A stretch of DNA of 64,000 nucleotides from an uncultured Muribaculaceae bacterium (GTDB taxonomy: Bacteria; Bacteroidota; Bacteroidia; Bacteroidales; Muribaculaceae), in NCBI GenBank assembly GCA_910588035.1, contig CAJUPY010000006.1:1-64000 (forward strand), in the 5' to 3' direction. Made by a program: the position numbers and the translations under genes. Numbering within the stretch: the stretch's first letter is position 1; every line of letters begins with the position of its first letter. The notes beneath the pieces are model-generated. The model made no database searches. It had not been told where the DNA came from and saw nothing but the letters and a program-made list of their open reading frames with translations. Positions 7,374 through 16,538 of this stretch are shown here, in pieces.

Positions 7374-10300
7374 ATGAAGAAATTCACAGAATACAGCAGT
7401 TTCAACCTGTCAGACATAAATCGCGAAGTGCTGGAGCAGTGGAATGCCTCCAACCTTTTCGAACAAAGCATGAAAGAGCGCGAGGGCGCACCGTCGTTTG
7501 TGTTTTTCGAGGGACCACCCTCGGCTAACGGAATGCCGGGCATACACCATGTCATGGCACGCACGATAAAAGATATATTCTGCCGCTACAAGACGATGAA
7601 AGGCTTTCACGTCAAACGAAAGGCCGGTTGGGATACACACGGTCTGCCTGTTGAACTGGGTGTCGAAAAATCGCTTGGAATCACCAAGGAAGACATCGGA
7701 AAGAAAATTTCAGTCGATGACTATAACGCGGCGTGCCGCCGGGAGGTAATGAAATATACCCGTGAGTGGGAGACGCTGACAAACTCGATGGGCTATTGGG
7801 TTGACATGGAAAATCCTTACATCACCTATGACAACCGCTATATCGAGACTGTGTGGTGGCTTCTGCGCCAGATTTATGACAAAGGCCTGTTATACAAAGG
7901 CTACACCATTCAGCCTTATTCGCCTGCTGCCGGAACCGGACTCAGCTCCCACGAGTTGAACCAGCCCGGGTGCTATCGTGATGTGAAAGACACTACATGT
8001 GTGGCCCAGTTCAAGATCACCGATCCGATCGAGTCGATGACCGGGTGGGGCACACCGATGTTCCTGGCGTGGACGACCACTCCGTGGACTCTTCCGTCGA
8101 ACACGGCTCTTGCTGTCGGTCCCTCGATTCTCTACAACATTGTAAGAACCTACAATCCATACTCCGGTAACAAAGAAACCGTTGTAGTTGCCGATGCCCT
8201 GATGAACGCCATGTTCAATCCAAAAGCAAAAGATCTGTCGCTTGAGGAATATGTAAAGGGCGATAAGCTCATTCCGTTTGAAATTGTCGCACAACTCAAC
8301 GGATCGGAACTTGTCGGACTCCACTATGAGCAACTTATTCCGTGGGTTAATCCCGGTGAGGGTGCTTTCCGTGTGATTCCAGGCGACTATGTGACTACGG
8401 AAGATGGAACCGGAATCGTGCACATCGCCGGAACGTTCGGAGCCGATGACCTTAGAGTGTCGAAGCAGAGCGGTGTTCCTCCGCTCCACATGATTGACCG
8501 TGACGGCAACATACGTCCGATGGTCGACATGACGGGCCGATTCTATCTTATTGATGATCTTGATCCGGCCTTTGTCGAGAAAATGGTTGATGTCGAGGCT
8601 TATGCTCCGTGGCAAGGTAAATTTGTCAAAAACGCCTTCGATCCGACGAAAACCGACAAAGACGAGACGCTCGACATAGAGATATGCATGTGGCTCAAGC
8701 AAAATGATAAAGTCTTTAAAATCGAGAAGCATGTCCACAACTATCCCCATTGCTGGCGCACCGACAAACCTGTGCTTTACTATCCGCTCGACAGCTGGTT
8801 CATCAAGTCGACGGCGGTGCGTGAACGTCTGATGGAGCTGAACAAGCAGATCAAATGGAAACCTGAGGCTACCGGAACAGGCCGTTTCGGCAAATGGCTT
8901 GAGAACCTCCAGGATTGGAACCTTTCGCGAAGCCGCTATTGGGGAACTCCTCTGCCGATATGGCGCACCGAAGACGGTTCTGAGGAAATCTGTATCGACA
9001 GCGTGGCCACACTCTATGATGAAATAGAAAAAGCTGTGGCTGCGGGCGTGATGACCACAAATCCGTTTGCCGCCAAAGGATTTGTTCCGGGAGACTATTC
9101 AAAAGAAAACTATGAGAAGATTGACTTGCACCGTCCTTATGTAGATGACATCGTGCTTGTATCGAAATCAGGCAAGCCGATGAAACGTGAGCTTGATCTG
9201 ATCGATGTCTGGTTTGACAGCGGTTCAATGCCTTATGCCCAGATCCATTACCCGTTTGAAAATAAAGACGGTCTTGATAACGGAGAACTTTTTCCGGCCG
9301 ATTTCATCGCAGAAGGAGTCGACCAGACGCGTGGTTGGTTCTTTACTCTCCACGCCATTGCCGGAATGGTGTTTGACACTATCGCCTACAAAGCGGTCAT
9401 TTCCAACGGTCTTGTTCTCGACAAGGTCGGAAACAAAATGTCGAAGCGACTCGGAAATGCAGTCAATCCGTTTGAAACAATAGCAAAATATGGCTCTGAC
9501 CCGGTTCGCTGGTACATGATTTCAAACTCGTCGCCTTGGGATAACCTCAAGTTTGATGAGGCTGGAGTTCAGGAGGTATCGCGCAAATTTTTCTCTACGT
9601 TATACAACACCTACAAGTTGTTTGCACAATATGCCAACCTTGTCGGATTCAACGGCACAGCCCAGGAGGTTCCGTTGTCAGAACGTCCGGAGACAGACAG
9701 GTGGATCATTTCTCTGCTCAACTCTCTGGTGAAAGAGGTTGATGCCGCTCTTGAAGACTATGAACCCACTAGGGCAGCGCGTGCGATCAACACTTTTGTT
9801 GGTGACAACCTGAGCAACTGGTATGTACGTGTCAACCGTCAGCGGTTCTGGGATGGTGATCTCGCAGCTTTGCAGACACTCTACAAATGTCTTGAAACCG
9901 TGGCTCTGTTAATGGCTCCCATATCGCCGTTCTATGCCGATAAACTTTACCGCGATCTGACATCTGTCACACACGCAGACGCCAAATCGGTTCACCTGAC
10001 ACTTTTCCCCGCGGTTGATGAGGCTGTAATTGACAAAGCACTTGAAGAACGCATGGAGATCGCCCAACGGTTGACTTCGATGGTGCTTGCCCTCCGTCGT
10101 AAGGCATCGCTGAAAGTGCGTCAGCCGCTGTCGACAATGATGGTTCCGGTTGTTGATCAGGCACAGCGTGAAATCGTCGAGGCGATGCGTGATCTGATTC
10201 TCTCGGAGGTCAACCTGAAAAACCTTGTGATAGCTGACGACGACGCGAATCTGCTTGTCAAACGTGTGAGACCCGACTTCAAGAAACTCGGGCCAAAACA

Positions 10301-10787
10301 CGGTAAGGCCATGAAACAGGTCGCAGCGGCCATTCAAGCGATGTCTCAGGCAGAGATAAGAACTCTCGAACGTGAAGGATCAGTGATCCTTGATGTGGCC
10401 GGAACCCCCGCGTCTATTGATGTCACCGATGTCGAGATCATCTCGGAGGATATTCCCGGCTGGCTTGTGGCTAATGACGGCAACCTGACAGTCGCACTTG
10501 ATGTCACTGTCACTCCCGAATTGCGTCAGGAAGGCATTGCGCGTGATCTCATAAACCGAATCCAGAACATTCGCAAATCGCGCGATTACAATATCACTGA
10601 CCGCATTGATGTCGTGATCGAGCCAAACGAATTTACCGACGAGGCTGTCGCCAATTTTTCAGACAATATCGCCGGTCAGGTGCTCGCGACCTCAATTACC
10701 GTCGCGCCTCTTGCTTCGGTTGCCGACGATGAAAAACTTGACATCGACGGCACTCCGGTCAACATCAACATAAAACTTCATTCATGA
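7374..10787 (+). CDS. ileS: isoleucyl-tRNA synthetase
   Basis: A 1137-residue class Ia synthetase that charges tRNA-Ile with isoleucine in the cytoplasm. The Rossmann fold carries the HIGH-type motif GIHHV (56-60, preceded by PPSANGMP) and KMSKR at 688-692. An editing (CP1) domain lies between them and a long anticodon-binding C-terminal half follows. The length and the lack of a C-terminal zinc finger fit the long type of IleRS, the class associated with low mupirocin sensitivity in other bacteria (family knowledge, not shown here). First gene of a run leading through the DksA-like gene, lspA and a DUF4296 gene, a conserved order in Bacteroidota. Confidence 0.97.
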   Translation: MKKFTEYSSFNLSDINREVLEQWNASNLFEQSMKEREGAPSFVFFEGPPSANGMPGIHHVMARTIKDIFCRYKTMKGFHVKRKAGWDTHGLPVELGVEKSLGITKEDIGKKISVDDYNAACRREVMKYTREWETLTNSMGYWVDMENPYITYDNRYIETVWWLLRQIYDKGLLYKGYTIQPYSPAAGTGLSSHELNQPGCYRDVKDTTCVAQFKITDPIESMTGWGTPMFLAWTTTPWTLPSNTALAVGPSILYNIVRTYNPYSGNKETVVVADALMNAMFNPKAKDLSLEEYVKGDKLIPFEIVAQLNGSELVGLHYEQLIPWVNPGEGAFRVIPGDYVTTEDGTGIVHIAGTFGADDLRVSKQSGVPPLHMIDRDGNIRPMVDMTGRFYLIDDLDPAFVEKMVDVEAYAPWQGKFVKNAFDPTKTDKDETLDIEICMWLKQNDKVFKIEKHVHNYPHCWRTDKPVLYYPLDSWFIKSTAVRERLMELNKQIKWKPEATGTGRFGKWLENLQDWNLSRSRYWGTPLPIWRTEDGSEEICIDSVATLYDEIEKAVAAGVMTTNPFAAKGFVPGDYSKENYEKIDLHRPYVDDIVLVSKSGKPMKRELDLIDVWFDSGSMPYAQIHYPFENKDGLDNGELFPADFIAEGVDQTRGWFFTLHAIAGMVFDTIAYKAVISNGLVLDKVGNKMSKRLGNAVNPFETIAKYGSDPVRWYMISNSSPWDNLKFDEAGVQEVSRKFFSTLYNTYKLFAQYANLVGFNGTAQEVPLSERPETDRWIISLLNSLVKEVDAALEDYEPTRAARAINTFVGDNLSNWYVRVNRQRFWDGDLAALQTLYKCLETVALLMAPISPFYADKLYRDLTSVTHADAKSVHLTLFPAVDEAVIDKALEERMEIAQRLTSMVLALRRKASLKVRQPLSTMMVPVVDQAQREIVEAMRDLILSEVNLKNLVIADDDANLLVKRVRPDFKKLGPKHGKAMKQVAAAIQAMSQAEIRTLEREGSVILDVAGTPASIDVTDVEIISEDIPGWLVANDGNLTVALDVTVTPELRQEGIARDLINRIQNIRKSRDYNITDRIDVVIEPNEFTDEAVANFSDNIAGQVLATSITVAPLASVADDEKLDIDGTPVNINIKLHS

Positions 10788-10819
10788 GCGGTCATCACGA
10801 CCGTTTTCAAAAAACGATT

Positions 10820-11203
10820 ATGATGGAAGAAAAAACAAGATATACCGATGAGGAACTGCAGGAATTCAAAGAACTGATTCTTGCCAAACTTGAGAAGGCC
10901 CAGAGAGAATATGACTCGTTGCTCGCCGAGTTGACAAACTCTGACGGCAATGATGTGTCTGACACATCTCCGACATTTAAAACACTTGAAGAGGGTGCGA
11001 GCACACTTGGAAAGGAGGAGGCCGGACGCATGGCGCAGCGCCAGGCGAAATTCATTCAGCATCTCAAGTCGGCGTTGATGAGAATCGAGAACAAAACCTA
11101 TGGAATAGACCGCTCGACCGGGCTGTTGATTCCGAAGGAGCGTCTGCGTGCCGTGCCCCATGCGACTCTGAGCGTAGAGCAGAAAACAGCAGGCAAAAAA
11201 TAA
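10820..11203 (+). CDS. TraR/DksA-family protein lacking zinc cysteines
   Basis: A 127-residue protein: a long charged helical N-terminal part (coiled coil, about 5-80) and a C-terminal DksA-like globular end with the family signature LIPKERLRAVPHAT. The four zinc-finger Cys of classical DksA are absent; the position that is Cys in many relatives (YGICR-type) reads YGIDR here. Such proteins act at the RNA polymerase secondary channel. ATG at 10820 is preferred because relatives begin with a MEEKTRY-like segment; the alternative ATG at 10784 overlaps the ileS stop and adds 12 residues. The stop overlaps the lspA start (TAATG), suggesting coupled translation. Confidence 0.85.
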   Translation: MMEEKTRYTDEELQEFKELILAKLEKAQREYDSLLAELTNSDGNDVSDTSPTFKTLEEGASTLGKEEAGRMAQRQAKFIQHLKSALMRIENKTYGIDRSTGLLIPKERLRAVPHATLSVEQKTAGKK

Positions 11204-11853
11204 TGACAATGAAACAGTCTAAAGGATATCTTGCCCTTGCCGTCATTATTCTGGTCATCGCGATCGATCAGATTGTGAAAATCTATGTCAAGACCAATTT
11301 TTACCTTGGCGAAAGCGTCGAGGTTACCTCGTGGTTCAAGATCTTATTTATTGAGAACAACGGCATGGCGTTCGGCATGGAGCTCGGCAGCAAGATTTTC
11401 CTTACACTGCTGCGCATTGTTGTGGTCGCTTTTCTGATCTATTACATTTGCCGCATAAGGAAAATAAGCACCGTCAAGACCGGATATGTTGTCTGTCTCG
11501 CGTTGATTGTTGCGGGCGCAGGTGGTAATATTCTTGATTCGATGTTCTATGGCGTTGTTTTCAACGATCCTCTTCCGCCTTCTGTCGCTGTCGCATTTCC
11601 ACCTGAAGGGGGCTATGCTCCGCTGCTTTACGGTCGTGTTGTTGATATGCTCTATTTTCCGTTGTTCAGTTTCGACTGGCCGCAGTGGGTGCCGTTTGTC
11701 GGTGGACAGGAGTTCTTGTTTTTCCAGCCCGTTTTCAACATAGCCGATGCTGCTATCACGGTTGGAATGATAGTCTTGATTCTGTTCTATTCCGACCAAT
11801 TGCAGCCACATACAGCAAAACAAGAAGCCGTAACCGACGGTAAAAATCAATGA
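11203..11853 (+). CDS. lspA: lipoprotein signal peptidase (signal peptidase II)
   Basis: A 216-residue inner-membrane aspartic peptidase that cuts prolipoprotein signal peptides before the lipidated Cys. It has four hydrophobic segments (about 8-26, 66-84, 95-112, 175-195). The two catalytic Asp of the family are Asp148 in GRVVDML and Asp182 in FNIADAAI, with the conserved GGNILDS at 108-114. An insertion between about 120 and 145, rich in Pro and Gly, is longer than in the E. coli enzyme and is usual in Bacteroidota. It overlaps both neighbours by one to four bases. Its product serves the many lipoproteins in this window. Confidence 0.95.
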   Translation: MTMKQSKGYLALAVIILVIAIDQIVKIYVKTNFYLGESVEVTSWFKILFIENNGMAFGMELGSKIFLTLLRIVVVAFLIYYICRIRKISTVKTGYVVCLALIVAGAGGNILDSMFYGVVFNDPLPPSVAVAFPPEGGYAPLLYGRVVDMLYFPLFSFDWPQWVPFVGGQEFLFFQPVFNIADAAITVGMIVLILFYSDQLQPHTAKQEAVTDGKNQ

Positions 11854-12635
11854 GACGACTGGTTGAAACGACGGTTGGGGCGATAATGCTTGCTATTGCC
11901 GGATCTTGTTCTCCGACACCCGACGGCGTGATTTCTCCCGATGATATGGTCGATCTGCTTGTCGATGTCCATAAGGGAGAGGCTCTGACTGATGTCAGTT
12001 ACTCGAAATATAACTCTGACACCGCACGTCTGTCGATGCGCCGTGTGGTTTTGAACGGACATGGAGTGACTGATGAACAGTTTGACACATCGCTGGTGTG
12101 GTACGGCAATCATCTTGATCAATATATCAAAGTATATGACCGTGTGATCGAGCGTCTCGAGAATGATTTTGAAAAAGCCGGCAATGCACCCGTCAACCGC
12201 AGTATGTTGCCCGGAGATTCAGTAAACATGTGGGACGAAGGGAGTACGTATGTCATATCGCGCCGTTCACCCTCTGAATTTCTCAGATTCAGAATCGAGA
12301 GAGATGACAATTGGAAAAACGGAGACAGTTATACCTGGAAATTCAAGATCTTCAACTCATCGACTCCGGTTTCCCTGGGCATGTATGTTGATTATACAGA
12401 CGGGTCTACCGACATCAAGACAGAGACACTTGAAGAAGATGGCTGGAAAGAGATGGTAGTTGTCTTAGACTCACTCCGGACTCCGCAATCTGTCTACGGA
12501 TTCGTTAGATTTGACCTTAAAGATAGAGAAGAGGTGTTCATTGACAGTCTGAGTCTTGTCAGACATCGCTATGATAATCCGACCTATATTCGTCGTCACG
12601 AACAGAGACGCATGCATTATGGCGGTAAAGAGTGA
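11850..12635 (+). CDS. DUF4296 lipoprotein
   Basis: A 261-residue lipoprotein (signal segment with lipobox AGSC, Cys at about 20). The first 110 mature residues match the DUF4296 pattern: SPDDMVDLLVDVHKGEA, then a helical region ending in a YDRVIERLEND helix. The rest is a beta-rich C-terminal part of unknown fold. The start overlaps the lspA stop by four bases (ATGA). DUF4296 proteins follow lspA in many Bacteroidota genomes; their role is unknown, and linkage to lipoprotein maturation is only a guess from position. Confidence 0.85.
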   Translation: MRRLVETTVGAIMLAIAGSCSPTPDGVISPDDMVDLLVDVHKGEALTDVSYSKYNSDTARLSMRRVVLNGHGVTDEQFDTSLVWYGNHLDQYIKVYDRVIERLENDFEKAGNAPVNRSMLPGDSVNMWDEGSTYVISRRSPSEFLRFRIERDDNWKNGDSYTWKFKIFNSSTPVSLGMYVDYTDGSTDIKTETLEEDGWKEMVVVLDSLRTPQSVYGFVRFDLKDREEVFIDSLSLVRHRYDNPTYIRRHEQRRMHYGGKE

Positions 12636-12642
12636 TTGTGGA

Positions 12643-12963
12643 ATGACGAGAAGATATCTGGTCAGAACTTTGGTTATTGGCGGAGATGTCATTAATCTGG
12701 CTGTTGTCACCCCTGTCGGCAACCACGGTTTCATGATTGACCGGTTTGTGTGTGAGACCCATTCGACACTCTTTGTTGATCTTCCGTTGGCTGTTGTGGG
12801 CAAATCTCATCTTGATGATGCCGTTGACGAACTGAACCGTTGCGGGTCGGTTGATCAAATGGTAGCACTGCTTCTGTCAGGCAGATTCTCGTCTGGTGAT
12901 GATGACCGGCGGTTGATAATTCTTGAACCCGGAGAGTGCCGGCCGTTTGATTTGAAAAGATGA
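12643..12963 (+). CDS. small hypothetical protein
   Basis: A 106-residue protein starting MTRRYLVRTLVIGG at ATG 12643; an upstream start at 12556 in the same frame would overlap the DUF4296 gene by 80 bases and adds no recognisable sequence. No signal peptide or membrane segment is apparent. It is rich in short beta-like stretches (VIGGDVINLAVVTPVG) and ends REF-free in CRPFDLKR. A similar small gene follows the DUF4296 gene in other Bacteroidales as far as I recall. Its stop overlaps the next start (ATGA), so it is part of the operon. Function unknown. Confidence 0.65.
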   Translation: MTRRYLVRTLVIGGDVINLAVVTPVGNHGFMIDRFVCETHSTLFVDLPLAVVGKSHLDDAVDELNRCGSVDQMVALLLSGRFSSGDDDRRLIILEPGECRPFDLKR

Positions 12964-14531
12964 GACAGGCGATCATGATATTGTTTTTTCTGTCGTGGCT
13001 CGTAATGCCGGCGGCAGATATCGGCAGTCGTGAAGTCAGCGGTGCGCTTCAACGTCTTGACCGCCGTGTGGCCGACAGGAAAATATTCAAGGCCTTGAGG
13101 CATGCCAGAATTGATTCACTCAAACGTTATAGATCGGAAACCACTGTTGGAGACGACCGGTGGTTTGAATCTACCATGCTGCTTGGTGACGCATATAATG
13201 CATTCGATAACGATTCGTCGATCTTTTTCTATACAGCCGGCCTCCAGCAGTCATTGTCGGCCGGACTTGATTCTCTCGTCGATGTGTTCAGAATAAAGCG
13301 TGCCACGCTTCTTCCGTTGGCCGGTCGTGACAATGAGTCGGTCGATGAACTCTCGATGGTTGATACAACAGATATGGGACGTGAGATGAAACTGCTATAT
13401 CTCGAAAACGCACGGCAGCTATACAGTTACATTGCCTCACTTCATTCCGAAGAAATCGATCTGGCCGAATATTGGAACAACAAGGCGTTCACGACCCAAC
13501 TCGAACTTATTTCACTGCTCGACAACAACAGCGATCTCTACATGCTCAACTATGGTGAGCATCTTTGTCAGCTCAGACAGTATGGCAGTGCGGAAGCGGT
13601 CTTGAAACGGCTTGTTGAACGATTGCCGGAAGAAAGCAACATATATGCCCGTGCGCTCCACATGCTTTCTGACATTGCCCGTTCTAACGGTCAGCACAAC
13701 CGTAGCATATATTATCTTGCCGAATCGGCCGCCGCCGACATCAGGGCAGCCACCCTTGAGGTTGTCTCTTTGCAGGAACTCGGCATTTATCTTTACGATA
13801 ACGACGATCTTGAAAGAAGCTATGCCTATCTGTCGGTCGCTCTTGAAAATGCGGTTGAGTGCAAAGCCCCGTTAAGAATGTTGTCAATTTCGTCGGCATT
13901 GCCTCTGATCGGACAGGCCCACACCGACCAGTCTGTAGCCTCCAGAAGAAAGTTGACAGCCGCGCTGATCATAATGGTGATTCTGCTGGCAGGACTTGCC
14001 GGACTGCTCGTGTATCTTAAGATTCAGGTCACACGTAAAGGGCAGCTCAAGGATCGGCTTGAGGCTGCCAATAACACAAAAGAAATCTACCTGAGCCAAT
14101 TTATGAATCTGTGCTCTGTTTTCATGGATAAACTGATCTCGTTCAACATGACTGTAAACCGCAAGATCAGTGCCGGACAGGTTGATGAACTGTTCAAGAT
14201 CACAAAAAGCGGCAAGTTGATCGAAGAGGAGAGCCGCGAGTTCTATGAGATGTTTGACAATGCGTTCCTGCATATCTATCCGTCGTTTGTCGACTCGGTA
14301 AACGCCTTGTTGCAGCCCGATAAACAGATCGTCTTGGCTGATGGCGAACATCTCAACACCGATCTGCGCATTCTCGCGTGCATCAGGCTGGGCATGGTAG
14401 ACGCTTCGCGTGTGGCCCGCGCTCTAAACTTTTCGGTGAACACTATTTATGCCTACCGCACCCGACTTCGCAACCGTGCTATCAACCGCGACACTTTTGA
14501 ACGTGACATAATGAGAATACAATCTGTCTGA
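12960..14531 (+). CDS. DUF6377-like membrane regulator
   Basis: A 523-residue protein: signal or first membrane segment (1-19), a helical periplasmic sensor region (about 25-320) with repeats that look TPR-like, one membrane segment (LIIMVILLAGLAGLLVYL, about 338-355), then a cytoplasmic part. The last 60 residues read like a helix-turn-helix end (VARALNFSVNTIYAYRTRLRNRA), a pattern in Bacteroidota one-component membrane regulators annotated DUF6377. Inference: it senses something outside through the TPR region and binds DNA directly. It overlaps the preceding gene by four bases and a CxxCxG-rich protein follows 13 bases later. Confidence 0.7.
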   Translation: MRQAIMILFFLSWLVMPAADIGSREVSGALQRLDRRVADRKIFKALRHARIDSLKRYRSETTVGDDRWFESTMLLGDAYNAFDNDSSIFFYTAGLQQSLSAGLDSLVDVFRIKRATLLPLAGRDNESVDELSMVDTTDMGREMKLLYLENARQLYSYIASLHSEEIDLAEYWNNKAFTTQLELISLLDNNSDLYMLNYGEHLCQLRQYGSAEAVLKRLVERLPEESNIYARALHMLSDIARSNGQHNRSIYYLAESAAADIRAATLEVVSLQELGIYLYDNDDLERSYAYLSVALENAVECKAPLRMLSISSALPLIGQAHTDQSVASRRKLTAALIIMVILLAGLAGLLVYLKIQVTRKGQLKDRLEAANNTKEIYLSQFMNLCSVFMDKLISFNMTVNRKISAGQVDELFKITKSGKLIEEESREFYEMFDNAFLHIYPSFVDSVNALLQPDKQIVLADGEHLNTDLRILACIRLGMVDASRVARALNFSVNTIYAYRTRLRNRAINRDTFERDIMRIQSV

Positions 14532-14544
14532 ATAATTACTGACT

Positions 14545-15342
14545 ATGAAGCTAAATCCGGTAAGAATCATTGTGGCCAGCGTGGCATTTCTACTGTTCGT
14601 ACTGATATTCTCGCTTTGCCAATTTAACACTCAATCACAAATTTCGGAGGATTCTGATCATCACCACTCTGTATATCCCGCCAACGAACACACAGATGGC
14701 GGTGACGTCACTCCAACCGACGGAAATGAGATAGTCAGGCAGTTTACGACAAGACAGTCCGACGGAGGCTATGCCGAGTATACTTATTATGCCGACGGTC
14801 GCGTGGTGACTCATGTTGTAAACAGATGCTTTTTTTGTCACGGGTCGGGCATTTGCGGGGCATGTCATGGAGCAGGTGGAACATATAATTCCTACACGCA
14901 GTATCGTTACACTTGCACAGCTTGTTTTGGCAAAGGACAATGCAGTTATTGCTCCGGAACAGGCACACAGGAAACTACTGTTGTCGGTAATGGAGACGGT
15001 CCGATGATGCTCAATACCAACGATGGAATGGGGCCAAGAATCGCTTATCCCGATAGCGGTGATGATGACCTGGATCATCATTCAGACATAAGTTCGTCAG
15101 ATTATTCGGGAAGCGGAAGCACCGGTGTCAGTGTTGTAAGAACGACAAAAGGCTACCATTACCGTGGCGGATCGCCGTCGTATACAATAGAGATTGTCAA
15201 GAATCAGTCAGACGTCTATGCCCGACTCAGTGGCGAGACATCTCTTTACACCATATACGATCACAGAGATAAGCTTGAAGACGGTCGTGTCACATCAAAG
15301 TATATTTACATAGAGGGATTCGGATATTGCTATTTCGATTAG
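14545..15342 (+). CDS. membrane-anchored CxxCxG-rich protein
   Basis: A 265-residue protein with one N-terminal hydrophobic segment (about 7-26). Four Cys pairs follow: CFFCHG 95-100, CGACHG 104-109, CTACFG 124-129 and CSYCSG 133-138, the spacing of the DnaJ-type zinc-binding region (CxxCxGxG). Two of the four also read CxxCH, the c-heme attachment motif. The zinc reading is favoured because of the Gly pattern and because the pairs are unequal. There is no J domain. The C-terminal part (170-265) is Ser/Asp-rich then beta-like. It lies 13 bases after the DUF6377-like regulator, probably cotranscribed. Function unknown. Confidence 0.7.
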   Translation: MKLNPVRIIVASVAFLLFVLIFSLCQFNTQSQISEDSDHHHSVYPANEHTDGGDVTPTDGNEIVRQFTTRQSDGGYAEYTYYADGRVVTHVVNRCFFCHGSGICGACHGAGGTYNSYTQYRYTCTACFGKGQCSYCSGTGTQETTVVGNGDGPMMLNTNDGMGPRIAYPDSGDDDLDHHSDISSSDYSGSGSTGVSVVRTTKGYHYRGGSPSYTIEIVKNQSDVYARLSGETSLYTIYDHRDKLEDGRVTSKYIYIEGFGYCYFD

Positions 15343-15434
15343 AACCATTGTCACAGTCGGTCAGATAAATGACAATTCTTTCAGACACAAGGAAAAATAA
15401 CGTGGGCAACTGAGGTTGTTTCGCCCAAAAATTG

Positions 15435-15442
15435 TAAATTTG
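15435..15442 (+). promoter_or_regulatory. galM operon promoter, -7 box
   Basis: TAAATTTG is a perfect -7 box; no clean TTTG sits at -33 (GGTTGTTT is near 15414). galM starts 33 bases downstream. The rest of 15343-15434 shows no gene. Confidence 0.5.
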
Positions 15443-15474
15443 CAGAAATAAGAACCTGTTAATTTTTAAAGATC

Positions 15475-16536
15475 ATGAAATCAAATATGCAATCGGTGGA
15501 ATCAGCACACGGAACGATCACGTTGGTGACTTTAAACAATAAATCGGGTGCATGGGTGGTGCTTTCATCACTCGGTGCCGGCATTGTCAGTGTCAATGTC
15601 CCGGATGCCAGGGGAAATGTCGCCGATGTCGTACTCGGGTATGAGAATCCGGCCGATTTTATGGCCGACGGTCCTTGTGCCGGAAAAATTCCCGGCCGTT
15701 ACGCAAACCGCATCGCTAACGGCAAGTTCTCCCTCGACAAAAAAGAATATACATTGCCTGTCAACAACGGCCCCAATCACCTTCACGGCGGCCCGGATGG
15801 TTTCCAGAACAAGATCTGGCAAGTGAACTCAGTTACTGAAAACTCTGTCGAATTCTCGATAAAAGGTGATGACGGCGAAGCCGGCTACCCCGGTGTAATT
15901 GTCGTCAAGGCAAGATACACATGGAGTGATGATAATGAGCTTACGCTTGACCTGACTGCCGAGTCTGATGCTCCGACAGTTGTAAATCTGACCAACCACG
16001 CCTATTTCAACCTTTCGGGCCACGACAGCGGAACGGTGTTGAAACATCGTCTTCAGTTGAATGCCTCAAACTATCTTCCGACCGACGACACTCTGATTCC
16101 GGAAGGTGGCATAGCTCCCGTCGCCGGAACTCCGATGGACTTCACGACCGAACGTTTCATCGGAGAACGGATAAAAGATGATTTTCCCGCGTTGCGCTAT
16201 GGCAAGGGTTATGACAACTGTTGGGTAATAGACAACTATGAAGAGGGCAAACACCAACCGGTCGCACGTTTGACCGATCTTGAATCGGGACGTGTACTTG
16301 AAGTATCGACCACGCAACCCGGTGTTCAGGTCTATACCGGAAACTGGCTTGACGGCTGTCCGGTCGGAAAAGGTGGCGCGGTCTATCACGATTATGACGG
16401 TGTGGCAATAGAATGCCAGGGATTTCCCGATGCACCCAACCACGATAACTTCCCTTCCCAGGTGCTCCGCCCCGGCCAGACCTACCGACAGAAGATTGCA
16501 TTCCGTTTCTCTACACTCATGAATGAAGCGAAATAA
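15475..16536 (+). CDS. galM: aldose 1-epimerase (mutarotase)
   Basis: A 353-residue enzyme that interconverts alpha and beta anomers of galactose and other aldoses, feeding the Leloir pathway. Family landmarks are visible: GRYANRI (75-80), NHLHGG (101-106), catalytic His175 in NLTNHAYFNLSGH, and catalytic Glu313 in AIECQGFPDAPN. No signal peptide, so it is cytoplasmic. It is the first gene of a run: the coiled-coil gene starts 2 bases after the stop and mgtC 5 bases after that, so they share a transcript although no functional link is obvious. Confidence 0.95.
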   Translation: MKSNMQSVESAHGTITLVTLNNKSGAWVVLSSLGAGIVSVNVPDARGNVADVVLGYENPADFMADGPCAGKIPGRYANRIANGKFSLDKKEYTLPVNNGPNHLHGGPDGFQNKIWQVNSVTENSVEFSIKGDDGEAGYPGVIVVKARYTWSDDNELTLDLTAESDAPTVVNLTNHAYFNLSGHDSGTVLKHRLQLNASNYLPTDDTLIPEGGIAPVAGTPMDFTTERFIGERIKDDFPALRYGKGYDNCWVIDNYEEGKHQPVARLTDLESGRVLEVSTTQPGVQVYTGNWLDGCPVGKGGAVYHDYDGVAIECQGFPDAPNHDNFPSQVLRPGQTYRQKIAFRFSTLMNEAK

Positions 16537-16538
16537 TT

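Noticed and set aside
7890..8750. 286-residue minus-strand frame opposite ileS
   Set aside because: Shadow of ileS; biased codon use comes from the other strand.
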